A stretch of 64,000 nt of DNA from Collybia mongolica. Taxonomy: Eukaryota; Basidiomycota; Agaricomycetes; Agaricales; Clitocybaceae. The stretch covers positions 1 to 64,000 of the forward strand of contig JAAXNY010000020.1 of the NCBI GenBank assembly GCA_013420905.1, given 5' to 3'. Positions 43,869 to 56,010 of this stretch are shown here, piece after piece (position 1 is the stretch's first letter; every line of letters begins with the position of its first letter). The notes below the pieces were generated by a model, which did no database searches, had not been told where the DNA came from, and saw only the letters and a program-made list of their open reading frames with translations. The translations under genes and the position numbers were made by a program.

Positions 43869-44996
43869 ATGGCGGAAATCGCGACAGTACCACCGACGTC
43901 GGATGACATGCAAGGTGTAGCTGCAGACGATGCACCCCTTGCAACAACTGCTCCTCCAGTCGCCGCACCCCCACCCGAGGAATCCGAAAACGCATGCGAA
44001 ACATTATATATTCAAAATCTGAACGAGAAGATAAAGACTGATGGTAAGCCTTGGGACATCTATCAAGGAACTAGCAGAGTATCTTCATTGGTATTATCAG
44101 TCCTGAAAGCGTCGTTGCGAGGTCTTTTTAAATCATACGGGGAGGTTCTTGATGTTGTTGCGCATGGCAATCTCCGGATGCGGGGCCAGGCATTTGTGTC
44201 GTTTGCGTCGACGGATAGTGCGAGGAAGGCTATGAAGGATATCCAGAGATTCCCGTTATACTCCAAGCCGATGGTGCGTTCCATTCTTATGTGCAGCCTC
44301 CTGATCTCATCTCCCACTCAGCAAATCTCATTCGCAAGGACGCGATCGGACGCCGTTGTGAAGAAAATTGACGAGGAGAGTTACGATGAGCATAAAGCAC
44401 GAAGAGATGAACATAAAAGTGCGTTACAACAAGTCAACCTATGCATTGCATCCCTCACTGCCCGCATTCAACAGAGAAAACGCGGTACACGAATCCCCTG
44501 AAACAGAAATTCCGTGCGAAGAGGATGGCCGCTGAAAGTATGTGGATCTTTCCCAGGAAATTTATCTCTTAACCGACCATTCTTTCAGTTGATGGTGCTG
44601 TTGCTGCACCTGCACTGAAACGACCGAATGTCCAAATGCCAGACGAATACCTTCCTCCCAACAAAATTCTCTTCTTGCAAAACCTACCCGAAACCGTCAC
44701 AAAAGACCAGCTTATGGCTCTATTCTCTCAGTTGCGATACCCATTCCTCGTTTTACACGCATGCTTATCCTATCCCCAGATATCCTAATCTGCATGAAGT
44801 CCGTCTTATCCCGACGAAAAGGGACATTGCATTCGTGGAATTTTTGGACGAGGGGAGTTCGGGAGTTGCAAAGGATGCTTTGCACAACTACAAGTTGGAC
44901 GGCGAAAACAAGATCAAGGTGAATATTTACATTCCACGTCTACAACGGAGACTGACTATCATTTTACGTGTGCAGATCACGTTTGCCAGGAAGTAG
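43869..44996 (+). CDS. U1A/U2B''-type spliceosomal RNA-binding protein, 269 aa
   Basis: Exons are 43869-44043, 44101-44273, 44322-44418, 44475-44537, 44589-44730, 44780-44918 and 44976-44996. Two RRM domains are present. RRM1 has RNP2 LYIQNLNEKI and RNP1 RGQAFVSFAS. RRM2 has RNP2 ILFLQNLP and RNP1 IAFVEFLD and closes with ITFARK. Between them is a basic linker with NPLKQKFRAKR. The N-terminus is Ala/Pro-rich. This is the layout of the U1 snRNP A / U2 snRNP B'' (SNF) family, which binds U1 or U2 snRNA stem-loops through RRM1. Which of the two it is cannot be decided here. The joined frame of 810 bases is open. Confidence 0.9.
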
Positions 44997-45504
44997 AGTA
45001 TATTGATTCTCACTTCATGCCTTCGGCCTCTGTTCTTTCATCTCTGTACTATTGTGTAATGATAGCTCTCCACACTCGCCGGGTTTAGTCAAGTCCATCA
45101 TGAAATGGTCTGAGGTGTGGACGATGTATGTATGTATGTACCCAACATCGGGGCTGCCGTGCATTCTGACCACGAACCCAACGGACGTGGCAAGAGATGC
45201 TGCAACTACATACCTTTCTCAAAGTGCTTGAGATCAGGTTGTTACTCAGACAAATTGCATTGTTAGAGGGCCCACCAACCGGAAGGCGTCAAAAGGAGCG
45301 TTCGACGCCGTTGACATTAGCCACAACAATACCAAGAAGGTGCAATACGGGATACGCACGTTACCTCTTACTATATAATCAGCCATCATCTCGCCATGGC
45401 ATACCAGACCAAACAAAAAAATATTTATAACATTCGAGGAGATACTTGTCTTGCTGACACTGCTCGAGCTAGATGAGTTTGATACGCTGGTAGCTGGATT
45501 CTAA
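44997..45504. other. Intergenic, short tandem repeat only
   Basis: Spacer between two convergent genes. It holds a short GTAT repeat at about 45126-45141. Nothing else was recognised. Confidence 0.4.
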
Positions 45505-47515
45505 CTATTGTGCTAATTCTGGTCCGTCAATCCGAATTCTAAAAAAACCAACGCGGCGAAACGTGAAATCCTGACATTCCATATTTGAGTTTGAATCAGT
45601 TGTGGCGACGAGAACGAGGCCATGTAACGAATAACCAGCGTTTCTCATGACAGCGAGCTGGACCTTACGGACTTCCACGGAGTCCGATTCTAGGGCATCA
45701 GGCATCACGTCTCCCAACTTGCCTTGTTCAGATGGTACCCAGTCCGGTGGGCTTGGGGTAGCGGCACTGAATAACGCGGCCAAACCTGGATGCCATAAAG
45801 CAGACTGTAGAATCGTGTCAAGAAGCAGAAAGCCGTATTTGACACTTCCGTAGGGGTTGATCACGTTCGCTGTAATTACATCGGCCTGTATTGTGTCCCG
45901 GTTGCACAAGATACCCTCATTAATTTCTTCGAGGAAATCCGTGGTTACCTCTCCATTGATAGAAGCCCAGCTCCACGAGGGAGCAAAGCTTTTCTCCGGC
46001 CTGTGATGGCACTGGGAACCGCCGGTGTTATTCCATAGCAAGCACCCAGGAAAATGATGGTCCCACAAGCCAGCGGCATACTTGCTATCTGGCCAAACGC
46101 GCTGGAACTGCTCCGCGACCCCTGCTAAGGCATTAAGCCGATCTTGCGCCTTCGTGACAGTGCGCCGGGTGTATGCGGTCAGGATTGAGTCCCATATTGT
46201 ATGACTGTCTTTCGGTGGATTGCTACCAGGTGGGGTCTCGGGAAGGAAGATGTTGTAAGGCAGATACGGGATTCCATTTTTCGGCGAGACAAAGTTCGAA
46301 GCACCATTCACATTAACGTGCATGGTCTGGCACTCGTATTGTAGTGTATGGGAGCTGTAGATCAGCCGGCGGGGCGAGAGCACGTGTTCTTCCAAGCACC
46401 ATGCGCGTTCGTCGACGGGGTTTGCCGGGGCATGTTGGCCCATCCGTACATACATAGTTCCTGAGACACCATCGGGACAGTGAAATGGAAGCATGGTAGC
46501 TGGGGGCTCTGGTGGGCTGCGTTCAAGCAAAAAACCATCATATACCGTATCAGCGGAAGCCGCGATAATGGTCATATAAGCGTCATGGAATATGCGCCGA
46601 ATCTGCCTAATTTCTTGCGTCTTGTCTTCTTCCGAATCCTGTATGATGCAGAAGGCGTCCACCCATACATAATGTATACCGAGAGCTCGGGTGACTGTCA
46701 AGGCATCTAGAATGGTTTTTGGAATATACTCCAAAGGAATATTGTCGATATAAGATTCCAAATTTTGCTGCGTTGTGCAGTGAGGTTGCTCCCTGCAGCC
46801 CCACACATAGCTGAGTGCAACATACTTCTCTTCTATCCCTTGCAGGTTGACGAGAGGCCGAGGCCGATTTGGATCTGTGCAATCTATCACCCGAGTTGGT
46901 AAGGGAGTAGGGTGGGGTAGTGGACAGAATCTGTGGCGCATACACCTGCTGATACAACTATTAATCAGGTTATAGGCTGTGAGAGAATTAACCACCCCGA
47001 GAACCTCGTGTTGAGGGATATATCTGGCCGAAGGATCACCTTCAATGATTTCAGAATGTCGATTTAATTTGGGGAGCGATTTTTGGACTCACCCTCTGTA
47101 GTATGGACACAATATTTAAAATCGGGTCTATCGTCCACGGTAAGGAAGATATAGGTGGCAGAATCTGTATTTACAGATGGAGTATATGGACCATCATCTC
47201 CATTACTGTCGTCTGTAATATCTCTTTGGCTGAACCGGACCCTCAGATGGAACGTACGACTGTCGGGAGGGGTGCTTCCCAGAGATAACAATCCATGATC
47301 ATTTTGCTGGCGAAAGCGCACCAGCCACACTGCATCAAGTCAATTGAGTGCTGCATCTCTGCCCACGTAGGGGTTGTGTACGAGAATCCGGCTGATTTAG
47401 AACGACGTGGGGCAGACTTGGCAGACCAGGCAGTATGGAATGATTGGGTGGTAAAAAAGGTACGCCAGCAAGTCTTGCAAACCAGTTTCTGGACGTCAAG
47501 AGGCACATTCTCCAT
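45505..47515 (-). CDS. HET-domain (heterokaryon incompatibility) protein
   Basis: The HET core is clear on the minus strand: YVALSYVWGCREQPH, NIPLEYIPKTILDALTV, YVWVDAFCIIQDSEEDK, IRRIFHDAYMTIIAASAD, then DERAWCLEEHVLSPRRLIY. The large exon is 47039-45505. An upstream exon ends at 47093, joined through a 53-base intron. The proposed start, ATG 47515 (MENVPLDVQKLVCKTCW), opens a Cys-rich N-terminal region. Between about 47290 and 47260 the frame seems to change without room for an intron, so this copy may be broken, or the 5' end is modelled wrongly. HET proteins trigger cell death on non-self fusion. TOL/HET-6 type is possible; the trigger is unknown. Confidence 0.78.
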
Positions 47516-47639
47516 AAATGAATCCGTCGCCGGGCGAAGAGCTTCAGAAGGTTGAGCTTCGATGGACGAAGCCGCTCTGTATGGGATTTCGTTACTTGAT
47601 ACCACAGTAAAACAGCTTTATACTCACCCCGATATAAAA

Positions 47640-48540
47640 TTGACAGCCGAAGGCAAGTGCGATGGGGAGGGGTCGCTGCCTTCAAGAAACATTGATGTTG
47701 GAGAATGTGAACGTGTTGGAGAAATAGAATGACCAGTGGACGGTATGGGTGGAGAGAATTTAACCCCTATCGAAGGATTCCCGTACCCAGGTCGGTTCTC
47801 CTCCATGCGTAGGGTTATCTCTATTCTGAAAGAGTTACGATGGACTGATGTACAGTGAGAACACAGCGCACCATCGCCAGTCAACCGCAACTCTTGAACA
47901 GGTATTCTTGCACCGGCAAGTGGAGTACGGTAGGGAAGCCACCAGCGACGTTTGTGAAGCTCGAACAATACCAAATCAGAACCTTCCAAAGGACTATAAA
48001 GGCGAGGGTGTAAGAAGATCGTGTAAAATAAGGGCTACGGTTACATATCGAAATGAACATCCCATCGATGTAAGGCCGACTTGTAAGTCTTGTACGTCTC
48101 CTTTCCACACTTAACAACCACAAGGAGCCGTCTGGATGACTTGGAAGTAGGCAGATCCTCAAGTTGAATGGCTACGAAGGCATTACAAATCAGTTCGAAA
48201 GGACATGGGAGCGATATATAGCATGGCTCTTACACTTGATAGTCAGTAGGTCACCTAAATCCAGGCTAACGCTGTGTTGAAACGATTGGTTCTAACGTGC
48301 CAAAAAGAAGAGTTACCAAGCTGACCTATTTGCTCCGTGCGTGATGCACATAGAGTTTGGTGTTCAGGTAGCTCCAGCTCAATGCTGAAGGCAATTCGGG
48401 CTCTGCCAGACAGACCAGGTGTTGGCCGCGTTTCTAGCCATGCAGCACAGTACATTCCCCAATCACCACGAATCCGCGTATCAGTATCGAAGGTGACAAT
48501 TCAGGTCTTCACTGGCCCTTCAGGCATATGAGTTTTGAGG
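47640..48540 (-). pseudogene. Possible C2-like or HET-accessory gene fragment
   Basis: Several minus-strand stretches look like protein: VTFDTDTRIRGDWGMYC (about 48500), AIQLEDLPTSKSSRRLLVVV with KTYKSALHRWDVHFDM (48170-48050), and DLVLFELHKRRWWLPY with ARIPVQELRL (47985-47890). The second and third resemble a C2 fold (K-x-YKT, W-x-x-x-F, FELHKRR). No single open frame joins them, and the relation to the HET gene just downstream is unclear. It could be an independent spliced gene or a 5' part of the HET gene. Confidence 0.35.
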
Positions 48541-48599
48541 CCGGAGCGCTTGCCCATCTCTCTTCCTTGACTAGTGGTCTTTCCACTTTTTCCCTAATC

Positions 48600-51152
48600 A
48601 GCTACACTTAGCAGTACAGTGGTCAAAATTTGGTGAAGTGCCCCAAATCACTTATGGGCTGTGCGATGAGTGTAAGTATTGTTCTGTAAGGGGAACAACA
48701 GGGCTAGGATCGGACTTTAAAATATATTAAATGGTGAACGGAGGTGAACGGGTTCGGCCCAGAAGAGAATGATATCATTTTTACGGAACACTAAGGCTAC
48801 AAGAAACCAATTGCCGATAACTCAACAAGTCTAGGCTCGTCATGAGAAAGTCCAGTGGCCTCCAAGAAAAAGGCAAATGACAACTTTCCATTCCAGCATC
48901 TTCAACCTCTCCTGAAGCTGAAGGATCATCAGACAATATTATTCAACTTCAAGACACCCACAAAAAGCTCCAAAGTCTTCCACCAGACAGCAAGAGGTTT
49001 TGCGTCCTCAATGCTCTTCTTGAACATGCTCCAACAGCAGACAGTATTGCTGTCGTTGCTAATCACACAGCATCGGAGGAATCGGATGATCCCAACCAAC
49101 TTGCAGATTTCTATTGGGGAGGGGCAATTGCTGGTCATTTTTGCTTTGTTTATAGTTGTTATCCAGCCTGGAAAAGCTCCATTTGATGACCCACATCACT
49201 GGTGGCTCAGAAACTGAAGATAATGGATTGATTTAATAGTAAAAGTTGTTCAAAATATCTGCCCAGAGAGGGTCTTTGTGGCAGATTTTTGGATTCCCTC
49301 ATATTTTTCAAGATTCATCAAAATTACCCATGTTTTTTGGGCCTGTGAAGGAGAAATCAAAAAAATCAAAAAAATCTGCCACAAAGACCCTCTTGCCCCT
49401 GAAAATTCATGTAGAATTGATCAAGGATGTTAAGCTGTATTGTGGCCAAGGAAGATGTCAGCAATGGTGCACTGTTGTCTGTTACCTCACTTGTGGTCTG
49501 AAATTTAGATAGCCAAGACGCATCAAGTCACTAAATTACATACCAAATCTAATCAGCAGTGAGCCGAATATGGAAACATGTTATTTAAAACTCAGCTCAA
49601 AACTTTACCCCCATGGAAAATAATTAAATTCTCATTGATGCAATGCTCTATAGAGCACAAAGCAAAATGGGAACTCTTCACATATACTGTCCTTCAATTT
49701 TTACTAGCCTGACATGTTTTATTTTATGAGAATGTGCTCCCAAAGGCATGAAATATTGGATGGGTCACAAAATCTTCTCCAAATTTGTCATTTGTTTACT
49801 TGTATTACAAACGCGGAGTAGGTAATCATTGCCCCTCCCCATTTCTATATGAGCTAAAGACCCGTGCCTTCGGCATGGTGCCACACAATGCTTTATCCCA
49901 CTAATTGGCACAATTGCTAATCCAAATATGTATGACTTTATTTTGGCATGATAGGCCCTTGCTTGAAGGAAAGTATATGAGCTACTACTAATCTATGGGT
50001 AGACATTGAGGTGCTTATATTGTATGTGACATTTATATCACTTAACTACCTGTGATCTTGGCAATTACTTGCCATGAGTGCTTGAAATTAGACTCACCTG
50101 GGTTAGAGTGTGGGTCAGATCCCCAACACCTGTGGAATTATATGTACCTTCCATAATATTGTAGGGGGAATGCCCAATAATATACTATCATGACTCTCAA
50201 TATCAACATTCACTCATTGTTCATCAGATACCCTGCTGTCAGCACACCTCTGCTATCAGCACCTCTTGCCATTGGCACTTGTACACCCTGCTATTGTGAT
50301 GCCCAGTATTGCCACTCATATGCCTTACTTATTGCATAACCATCAGAGCACAATGACTTGCTTGTATATAATATATGTACCTTGTAACCCTGAGCCACAT
50401 GGCAACAATGGGACTTCATAGCTATTATCTGGAATAAGTATATAGAATAGAGACCCCTAGCAGAAGATCTGCAGAGTATTCCCCTCTGTTAGGTAAGTAG
50501 ACAGCCTTTACCTGACTTCTTAAATATGCCTTTGGGTTCCTCTGCAAGATCTCATTCTGGCCAACCTTGGGTTAGCACAGCATGACATAGGGCTACATTT
50601 ACAACTATCAACTACCATTTTTCTGTGCCTGTATCATTTTTTACAGTAATTAGCCCATGGCACAGGTATTCCAACAGATATTGTTCCCCTGACCCATAGA
50701 TCCATAACCCTACAAATTTCAGAATGGCCAAGGATTGACCAAATTATGATCACAATAGAATCTTTTCATTATTTTGAGTGGGGCCCTACTTTTGGGGCCC
50801 CAAGGCCTGTTTCCCACAGGTTTCTGCAGGCTGGACAGATATCCATGCCTGTATGGGGTCAGGTAGAAAACCTGCAAGAGCACCTCATATGCCCCTCCTG
50901 GAGCTATAATAGTAAAGAGACAGAACCCACTACTAAAGGAGCAGAAATCTTGAGTTTGATACTAATTACTACTACAACCCACTCCAACAGCAGGGGTGTG
51001 AAGCAATGCAAACTGTTTTCTTGTAGTTGTTCTCATTACAGCTTATCCCTGGTTGAGCAGATCATAGAAAGAAATTTTATATGGGTGGGATTGACCGACA
51101 TTTTGACTGGGTCACATGATCAGTACAGTCATGTGCAGCAGACTATATAAGA
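48600..51152. other. CpG-poor transposon-derived DNA
   Basis: No intact gene. One plus-strand frame at about 48900-49150 is protein-like (SKRFCVLNALLEHAPTAD) but unassigned. 49265-49393 is a hairpin element. 50158-50612 starts TGTAGGGGG and ends GGCTACA and may be an old LTR, without a convincing target duplication. The rest shows nothing I can name. Confidence 0.45.
49265..49393. mobile_element. 129-bp hairpin MITE
   Basis: The arms 49267-49290 and 49370-49393 are perfect inverted repeats of 24 bases (AGAGGGTCTTTGTGGCAG and on). The element is flanked by TGCCC on both sides (49260-49264 and 49394-49398), a likely 5-base duplication. It carries no coding sequence and would fold as a long hairpin if transcribed. 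Confidence 0.6.
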
Positions 51153-54100
51153 TAGTGCTGGGTATCGTATCAATTGGTTCAATACATACCAGTATTATAC
51201 ATGTTTGATACAATACATACAGCCTGAACCCAGAATTTCCCGTATTAAAGTGTATCAAACTATGGTAAGCTATGTATGGGGTAGACTGGTGTTCAATGAT
51301 ACCATAGGAGTTGTTTTAAGCAGCGTAGGCCATTATCCAGCCTATCATTAAATCTCTAGTAGCATGGCTGGGCTTGGGGGTCAGTATTGGAAATTCCATT
51401 GCAGCCGTGACACCGCACCTTGTGCCTTCCCTCCCAACAACTCAGGAATGCTCTTGAAGGCCCAGTACGACATTCTTTGCAATGCAGCATCCCAATTTCA
51501 AGATAAACCTGACTTTGGGTTGGTCGAGGTTGAAGAAGTGATGGAGAATGTTTTTGGATCCTATGAAACTCATGGTGCTCATCCGGATGCAGCAGTTTGG
51601 GCGAAATACTTCAGTGACGTGAATCAAGCACTGGCTGAACCATCTGAGTTCGCTATGCCCACGGTAAGAGATGTTTTTTGAATGCTGTTTTTCATGCTTA
51701 CTTGGGCCTGGCCAGATACCATTGGAATACGAGCATATATCCCATGACCCATCGCTGCCTGCCAGCATGTCTCAGGTTCAAACACCGGCATTGACTCTTG
51801 TTGACTTGGAGGATGACAACGAAGAATTAATTCCTTTCTTCGCCAAAGGAGATTCGCCAGAAGCCCAGAAATACCGCAAGAAGGGAAGAGAGCGTTGACG
51901 GAGAGATGGAAATGATCATTGACGTGAAAAGGCTGCGACGGGGAGACGCTTGGACGATTTTCTTGCATCCACTGTTATTGTGATCAGAACCAACAACTCC
52001 AAGAATAAGATCGTGAAGTATTACTATTGTGTGGGCTGCAATACCGGTCGTGCCAACAATGCTTCAGCCTGCGCACTGCCGCATGCTTCCCAATGTGCAG
52101 CACTCGCACGATTGTTTCCGGAAACGCATAACGAGGCAGAAAGGCTGGCAGGGAACTCATCACTGGAAGGAGTTTTGACAGGATTGGGTGCCGCACCAGC
52201 AGTCCGCCCAAAAAAGCGGAAGATCGAGAAAGCAAATGAGGGTCAAAGTGACACTGTTGGAATTTGACAGGCGGAAATCACAGAGTCGTTTGGTCCCCAA
52301 TTGCTGACGGCAAAGCAACAATCACTGATCGACTTCCTACTTCTATGTTTCATTATCTGCTGTTCATTGGCGTTCTCTCTTCTGGATAATGGCTTTTTCA
52401 TTGACTTCTGTAATATCCTGTATGTTCTCTCACAGTTTATGCTGTATATCATCTGACTTGAAGACGGCAACAGCAATCCCGCATACTCAGTTCCCGATCG
52501 GTCCGCATTCATCTCCTCTCACATGGAGGCAGAACTCCAAGTTGTCAAGAAACGCGTCAAAGAATATCTCAACCAGTTTACCCACAACATGTTATCGTTT
52601 GACGGCTGGTCAAGCAAGGGTCACGATGAAATCTACACCGTTCACATCACAAATTTCCTTCGACGATCTTTTCTTGTTGACGGCCTTCTCTTAACTGGAA
52701 CTTCGACCACAGGAGAGGAGATCTTCAATTGTTTGGTACCCATCATCATGACATTTGATCTGAATAAGATGTCATTGGTTGTCACAGACAGTGGAAAGAA
52801 TGTGCGCAAATCCCGTCGCCTCATCTGCACACGATGGCAATGGATTCTCAATATCCCGGATGCAAACCACTTATTAAATCTGCTGGCGAAAGACCTTGTT
52901 GTTGGTTCAAAGACATATCCGAAGGTGAAGGGGTTTTCGGATGTGCTGGCAACTGTCTCGCAGTTTACTACATACTTCGCTCACAGCAACTATGGGCGCT
53001 ATTGGCTGGATCAAGAGATGAAACAGGAGGTGGATAAACGGGGGATTGTGGCCACTGGAGGAACACACTTCTCAACATTTTCCACAAATGGAAAAAGTGT
53101 TGTGCGATGCTGGCCAGCGATGAAGCAGTGTGTCAAGAAGAATGTCTTGAAGTTTGAGGGCAAGGGTCTGAAAAAGGTCAAACAGCTTCTGGAGGATGTG
53201 ACGCATGGGTTACGGTTCCAAGCAGAGCTCAGCACCATCTTGGAGATTCTGTCCCCGATCGAACGTGGGTTGAGAACTCTTGAGGGCCAGAACACCACGC
53301 TATCAGATGTCTTCATGGTCTTTTTGGACGTTGGAATCGCATTTATGGAGGTCTTCGGGAACTCGCAGCGATCTATATATGAGTATCGTGAAGAATCCTT
53401 TGCAGCTTACCACCGCCGCTTGGCCTTCCTTCTGGAGGAGTCGTCTGATGATGTCTTCTTGTTGGCATACTTACTTGATCCGAGTCCATATTACACTTCA
53501 AGTTATTGATGGCATCTAACATTTCTGACGGCTCTCCAGTATACTTCCAGGATGGTGCGTTGCGGCTTAACTTACCGCCACGGCAAGTGTGGAGCAGCAG
53601 AACTGCTTCCCTCCTTGCTCGACACCTTCTGATAGCTGCGCGTACATTTCTTCGCCATGAGCAATCCCGTATGGCTGAGGGGGGCGAGGCAGATGCAAAC
53701 AAACTCATTAATCAGATGGCAGGTGCATCTCGCACTGATAGCCATGTCCCTGCATGCATTGATACCCCAATATTAGCATACATGTATCACGAAAGTCCCT
53801 TCAATCAAGTTTGTTCAAGTCAAGAAAACAGATTAGACTACTGGAAGTCTCTGCGGGAGGATAACCGTGCTGATGTCCTTGCAGTAAGATAGTATTTCAT
53901 ATTGTTGAACTCTCGACGAGTGACGTGAACTTAGATCCTTGGTGTCAAACTTTTTTCTGTCTCGGCGACAGAAATGTGTGATGAACGAACGGCATCGCGG
54001 ATGGGTGCTCTCAGCACAGCCAAGCGCAACGGGCTGTCTGGAGTTCATATCATACAAAGTGCCCAACTGCAACAACACTGGACATATGGCCTCGACGCTC

Positions 54101-54670
54101 CACAGTACACACACCAAGCCCAACTCAAACTCCTGAAAATGAACAACCCCGCCGCCAGTGTCCAGCTCCTGACACCAGGGTTGGCAGATCTCCTTAATCC
54201 GATCACGAACGACGAATTGTTGTATGCCAATCCGGACCCGTATGATCTGAGCACGGTTGATGACCCTGATGATGAGGACGGGGACGAGGACGACTACAAC
54301 AATGAAGAATCTCGCCCCAGGATCATTCGCGGTGGGGCGAGTCTTGACATTGATGAAATTGTTGATTTGCAGAGCCGAAAATTGCGCGATCGGTACAGTG
54401 CCAAGACTCCCGATAGGCACCCAGTGATAGCAACATCCAGTTTGACGAAAACACCAGAAAAATGGGTCCAGGATCAGTACAACCCCGCGAATCTTGACTT
54501 CTAACCTTTAATACCTTTAATACATTGTTTGATACATGTATTATACGTATTATACTCGGTCTGTGCACGGACCATTAAATACGCTAAATACAATACATAC
54601 TTGGGGGCTAGCGACCTTAACAATTTGATACAATACATACTGGCCGGATCAGGTTTGATACCCAGCACTA
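51153..54670 (+). mobile_element. hAT transposon, well preserved
   Basis: 3518 bases, ends TAGTGCTGGGTATC inverted on both sides, flanked by the direct 8-base duplication ATATAAGA (51145-51152 and 54671-54678). Subterminal repeats of the type AATACATAC/GTATGTATT occur at both ends (51180-51230 and 54590-54645). Unlike its CpG-poor surroundings it is CpG-rich, so it arrived recently. Confidence 0.9.
51364..54504 (+). CDS. hAT transposase (DUF659-type), spliced, one in-frame TGA
   Basis: It starts MAGLGGQYWKFHC, with an N-terminal Cys/His-rich zinc-binding region that includes YYYCVGCNTG. The core shows MLSFDGWSSKGHDEIYTVHI and VVTDSGKNVRKSRRLIC (the first Asp regions of hAT), then WILNIPDANHLLNLLAKDL. 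An intron (53488-53543) restores LLDPIYFQDGALRLN, and another (53884-53935) leads to the C-terminal dimerisation part with CDERTASRMG. The tail is acidic, ending YNPANLDF. A single TGA at 52265-52267 interrupts the frame between the zinc region and the core; it could be CGA to TGA, or lie in an intron I have not resolved. The protein catalyses cut-and-paste with 8-base duplications. Confidence 0.8.
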
Positions 54671-54779
54671 ATATAAGAGAAGGTTTTGAGAGTGATTACA
54701 AATAGCTGACAAATATTAGTCATGCTGACCAATGCTGACTCATCCTTGAACAATTCCCACGTTGACTCTCCCATATGTT

Positions 54780-56010
54780 ATAGACAAGCTTATGGCCCGT
54801 GGCGTAACCACGGCACTGCTACGCTCACCCATGGCTCCACCACGTAACCTTCAGCTTGCTGGGGGCTCTGCCCCCAGACCCCCGTCTTAGTCTCAATACT
54901 TTATTCTATGTTCAATTTCAATACTTTGGGTATAGGCTTTTTTCCCTATTCAAATCATAATCCATATAATACTTCTACTCCAAAGGAACATCTTTACTGT
55001 TAAAGTGAGCCTATTGTCTACAGTATTTGGTATCATAGCTTTGATTCCATGTACCAATATTACCCGTGAAATCACAATATAAAACTGCCCATATATAACT
55101 ACAGGAGATCTAAAGTCAAGTCCAACTTGGTGTAATCAGTGCCCTTGACATTTGTTGATTGTCATACAAAATCCCAGCTATAGAAGCAGTTGTGACCATG
55201 CCAATTTAAAAGCTATCAGGCTATCAGATGGCATCATTTGGAATCTTGAGATAATTTCTTTATGCCTATCATTTTGCCTCCCAATCAACCATACTTCTAC
55301 AATATGGTTGCTTGTCCATGTTATTATTTCCCTTGACCCATTGCAAACACTATCAACTGGGTTCAAATTGTGCAATATCATTACATGGCACCCCACTTTT
55401 TAAGTTAGCTTAGATAGAGGTAGCCCTGATACATTGATAACATTCAGATATTCAACAGGGTATATTGCTTCAGCTCCATCAATTCCTTCATATGCAATAC
55501 AATCTGCACTGTGGTTACATCTTGCCATCTCCAGGAAACATATCCAGTACTTTTTTATTGAGAGAGTCAACATCACCATTTCTGGCAGAAAGAATAGCTC
55601 TCTCAGGGTAAAATGTATCAGGTTTTAGAACAGGGTTTCCAATGTCAGGATATAATGTGTCAGTTAGAGACTCCACAGTATTCTCAGCATCATAAAAGTG
55701 GCCAGGTAAGGTGACATTTCCATTGCCATCTGTAAGCTTCCCATGGCCAACTTCAATTTGCCATTTGGAAAGTCTCATTTTATCATTAGTAACACCATAT
55801 AAGTACAGATTTTTCTTTAGTTTGAGTATTTAAAGTTCATCCCTACAGTGGGGAGTGCATAAGACAGGCACCCACAGTCTGCACCATCAAATACTATAAT
55901 TAGCCTACCAAAGGCTCTATCATCTCCTCTAATATTTTGGAATAGCCAGTTGACTGCATCAAAGGCAACAATGCTGTTTATTGTGTAGTCAATTCCTATC
56001 ACATTTGCAA
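54780..56010 (-). pseudogene. Helitron helicase (PIF1-like) remnant and possible 3' end
   Basis: Minus-strand pieces of the Helitron PIF1-like helicase are readable in order: AVNWLFQNIRGDDRAFG with LPTVGMNFK (55960-55830), a block with LSKWQIEVGHGK and ERAILSARNGDVDSLNKKVL (55775-55535), VMILHNLNPVDSVCNGSREI (55390-55330), and a last block ending SPVVIYGQFYIVISRV (about 55110-55060). Several stops interrupt it. Near 54801-54817 a short hairpin (CCGTGG-CCACGG) and a GC-rich palindrome (54856-54880) resemble Helitron 3' ends, but I do not find a clear CTRR terminus. Confidence 0.6.

Noticed and set aside
50158..50612. Complete solo LTR of a Copia element
   Set aside because: TG-like and CA-like ends are present but I find no target duplication and no second copy, so it is only mentioned as a possibility.
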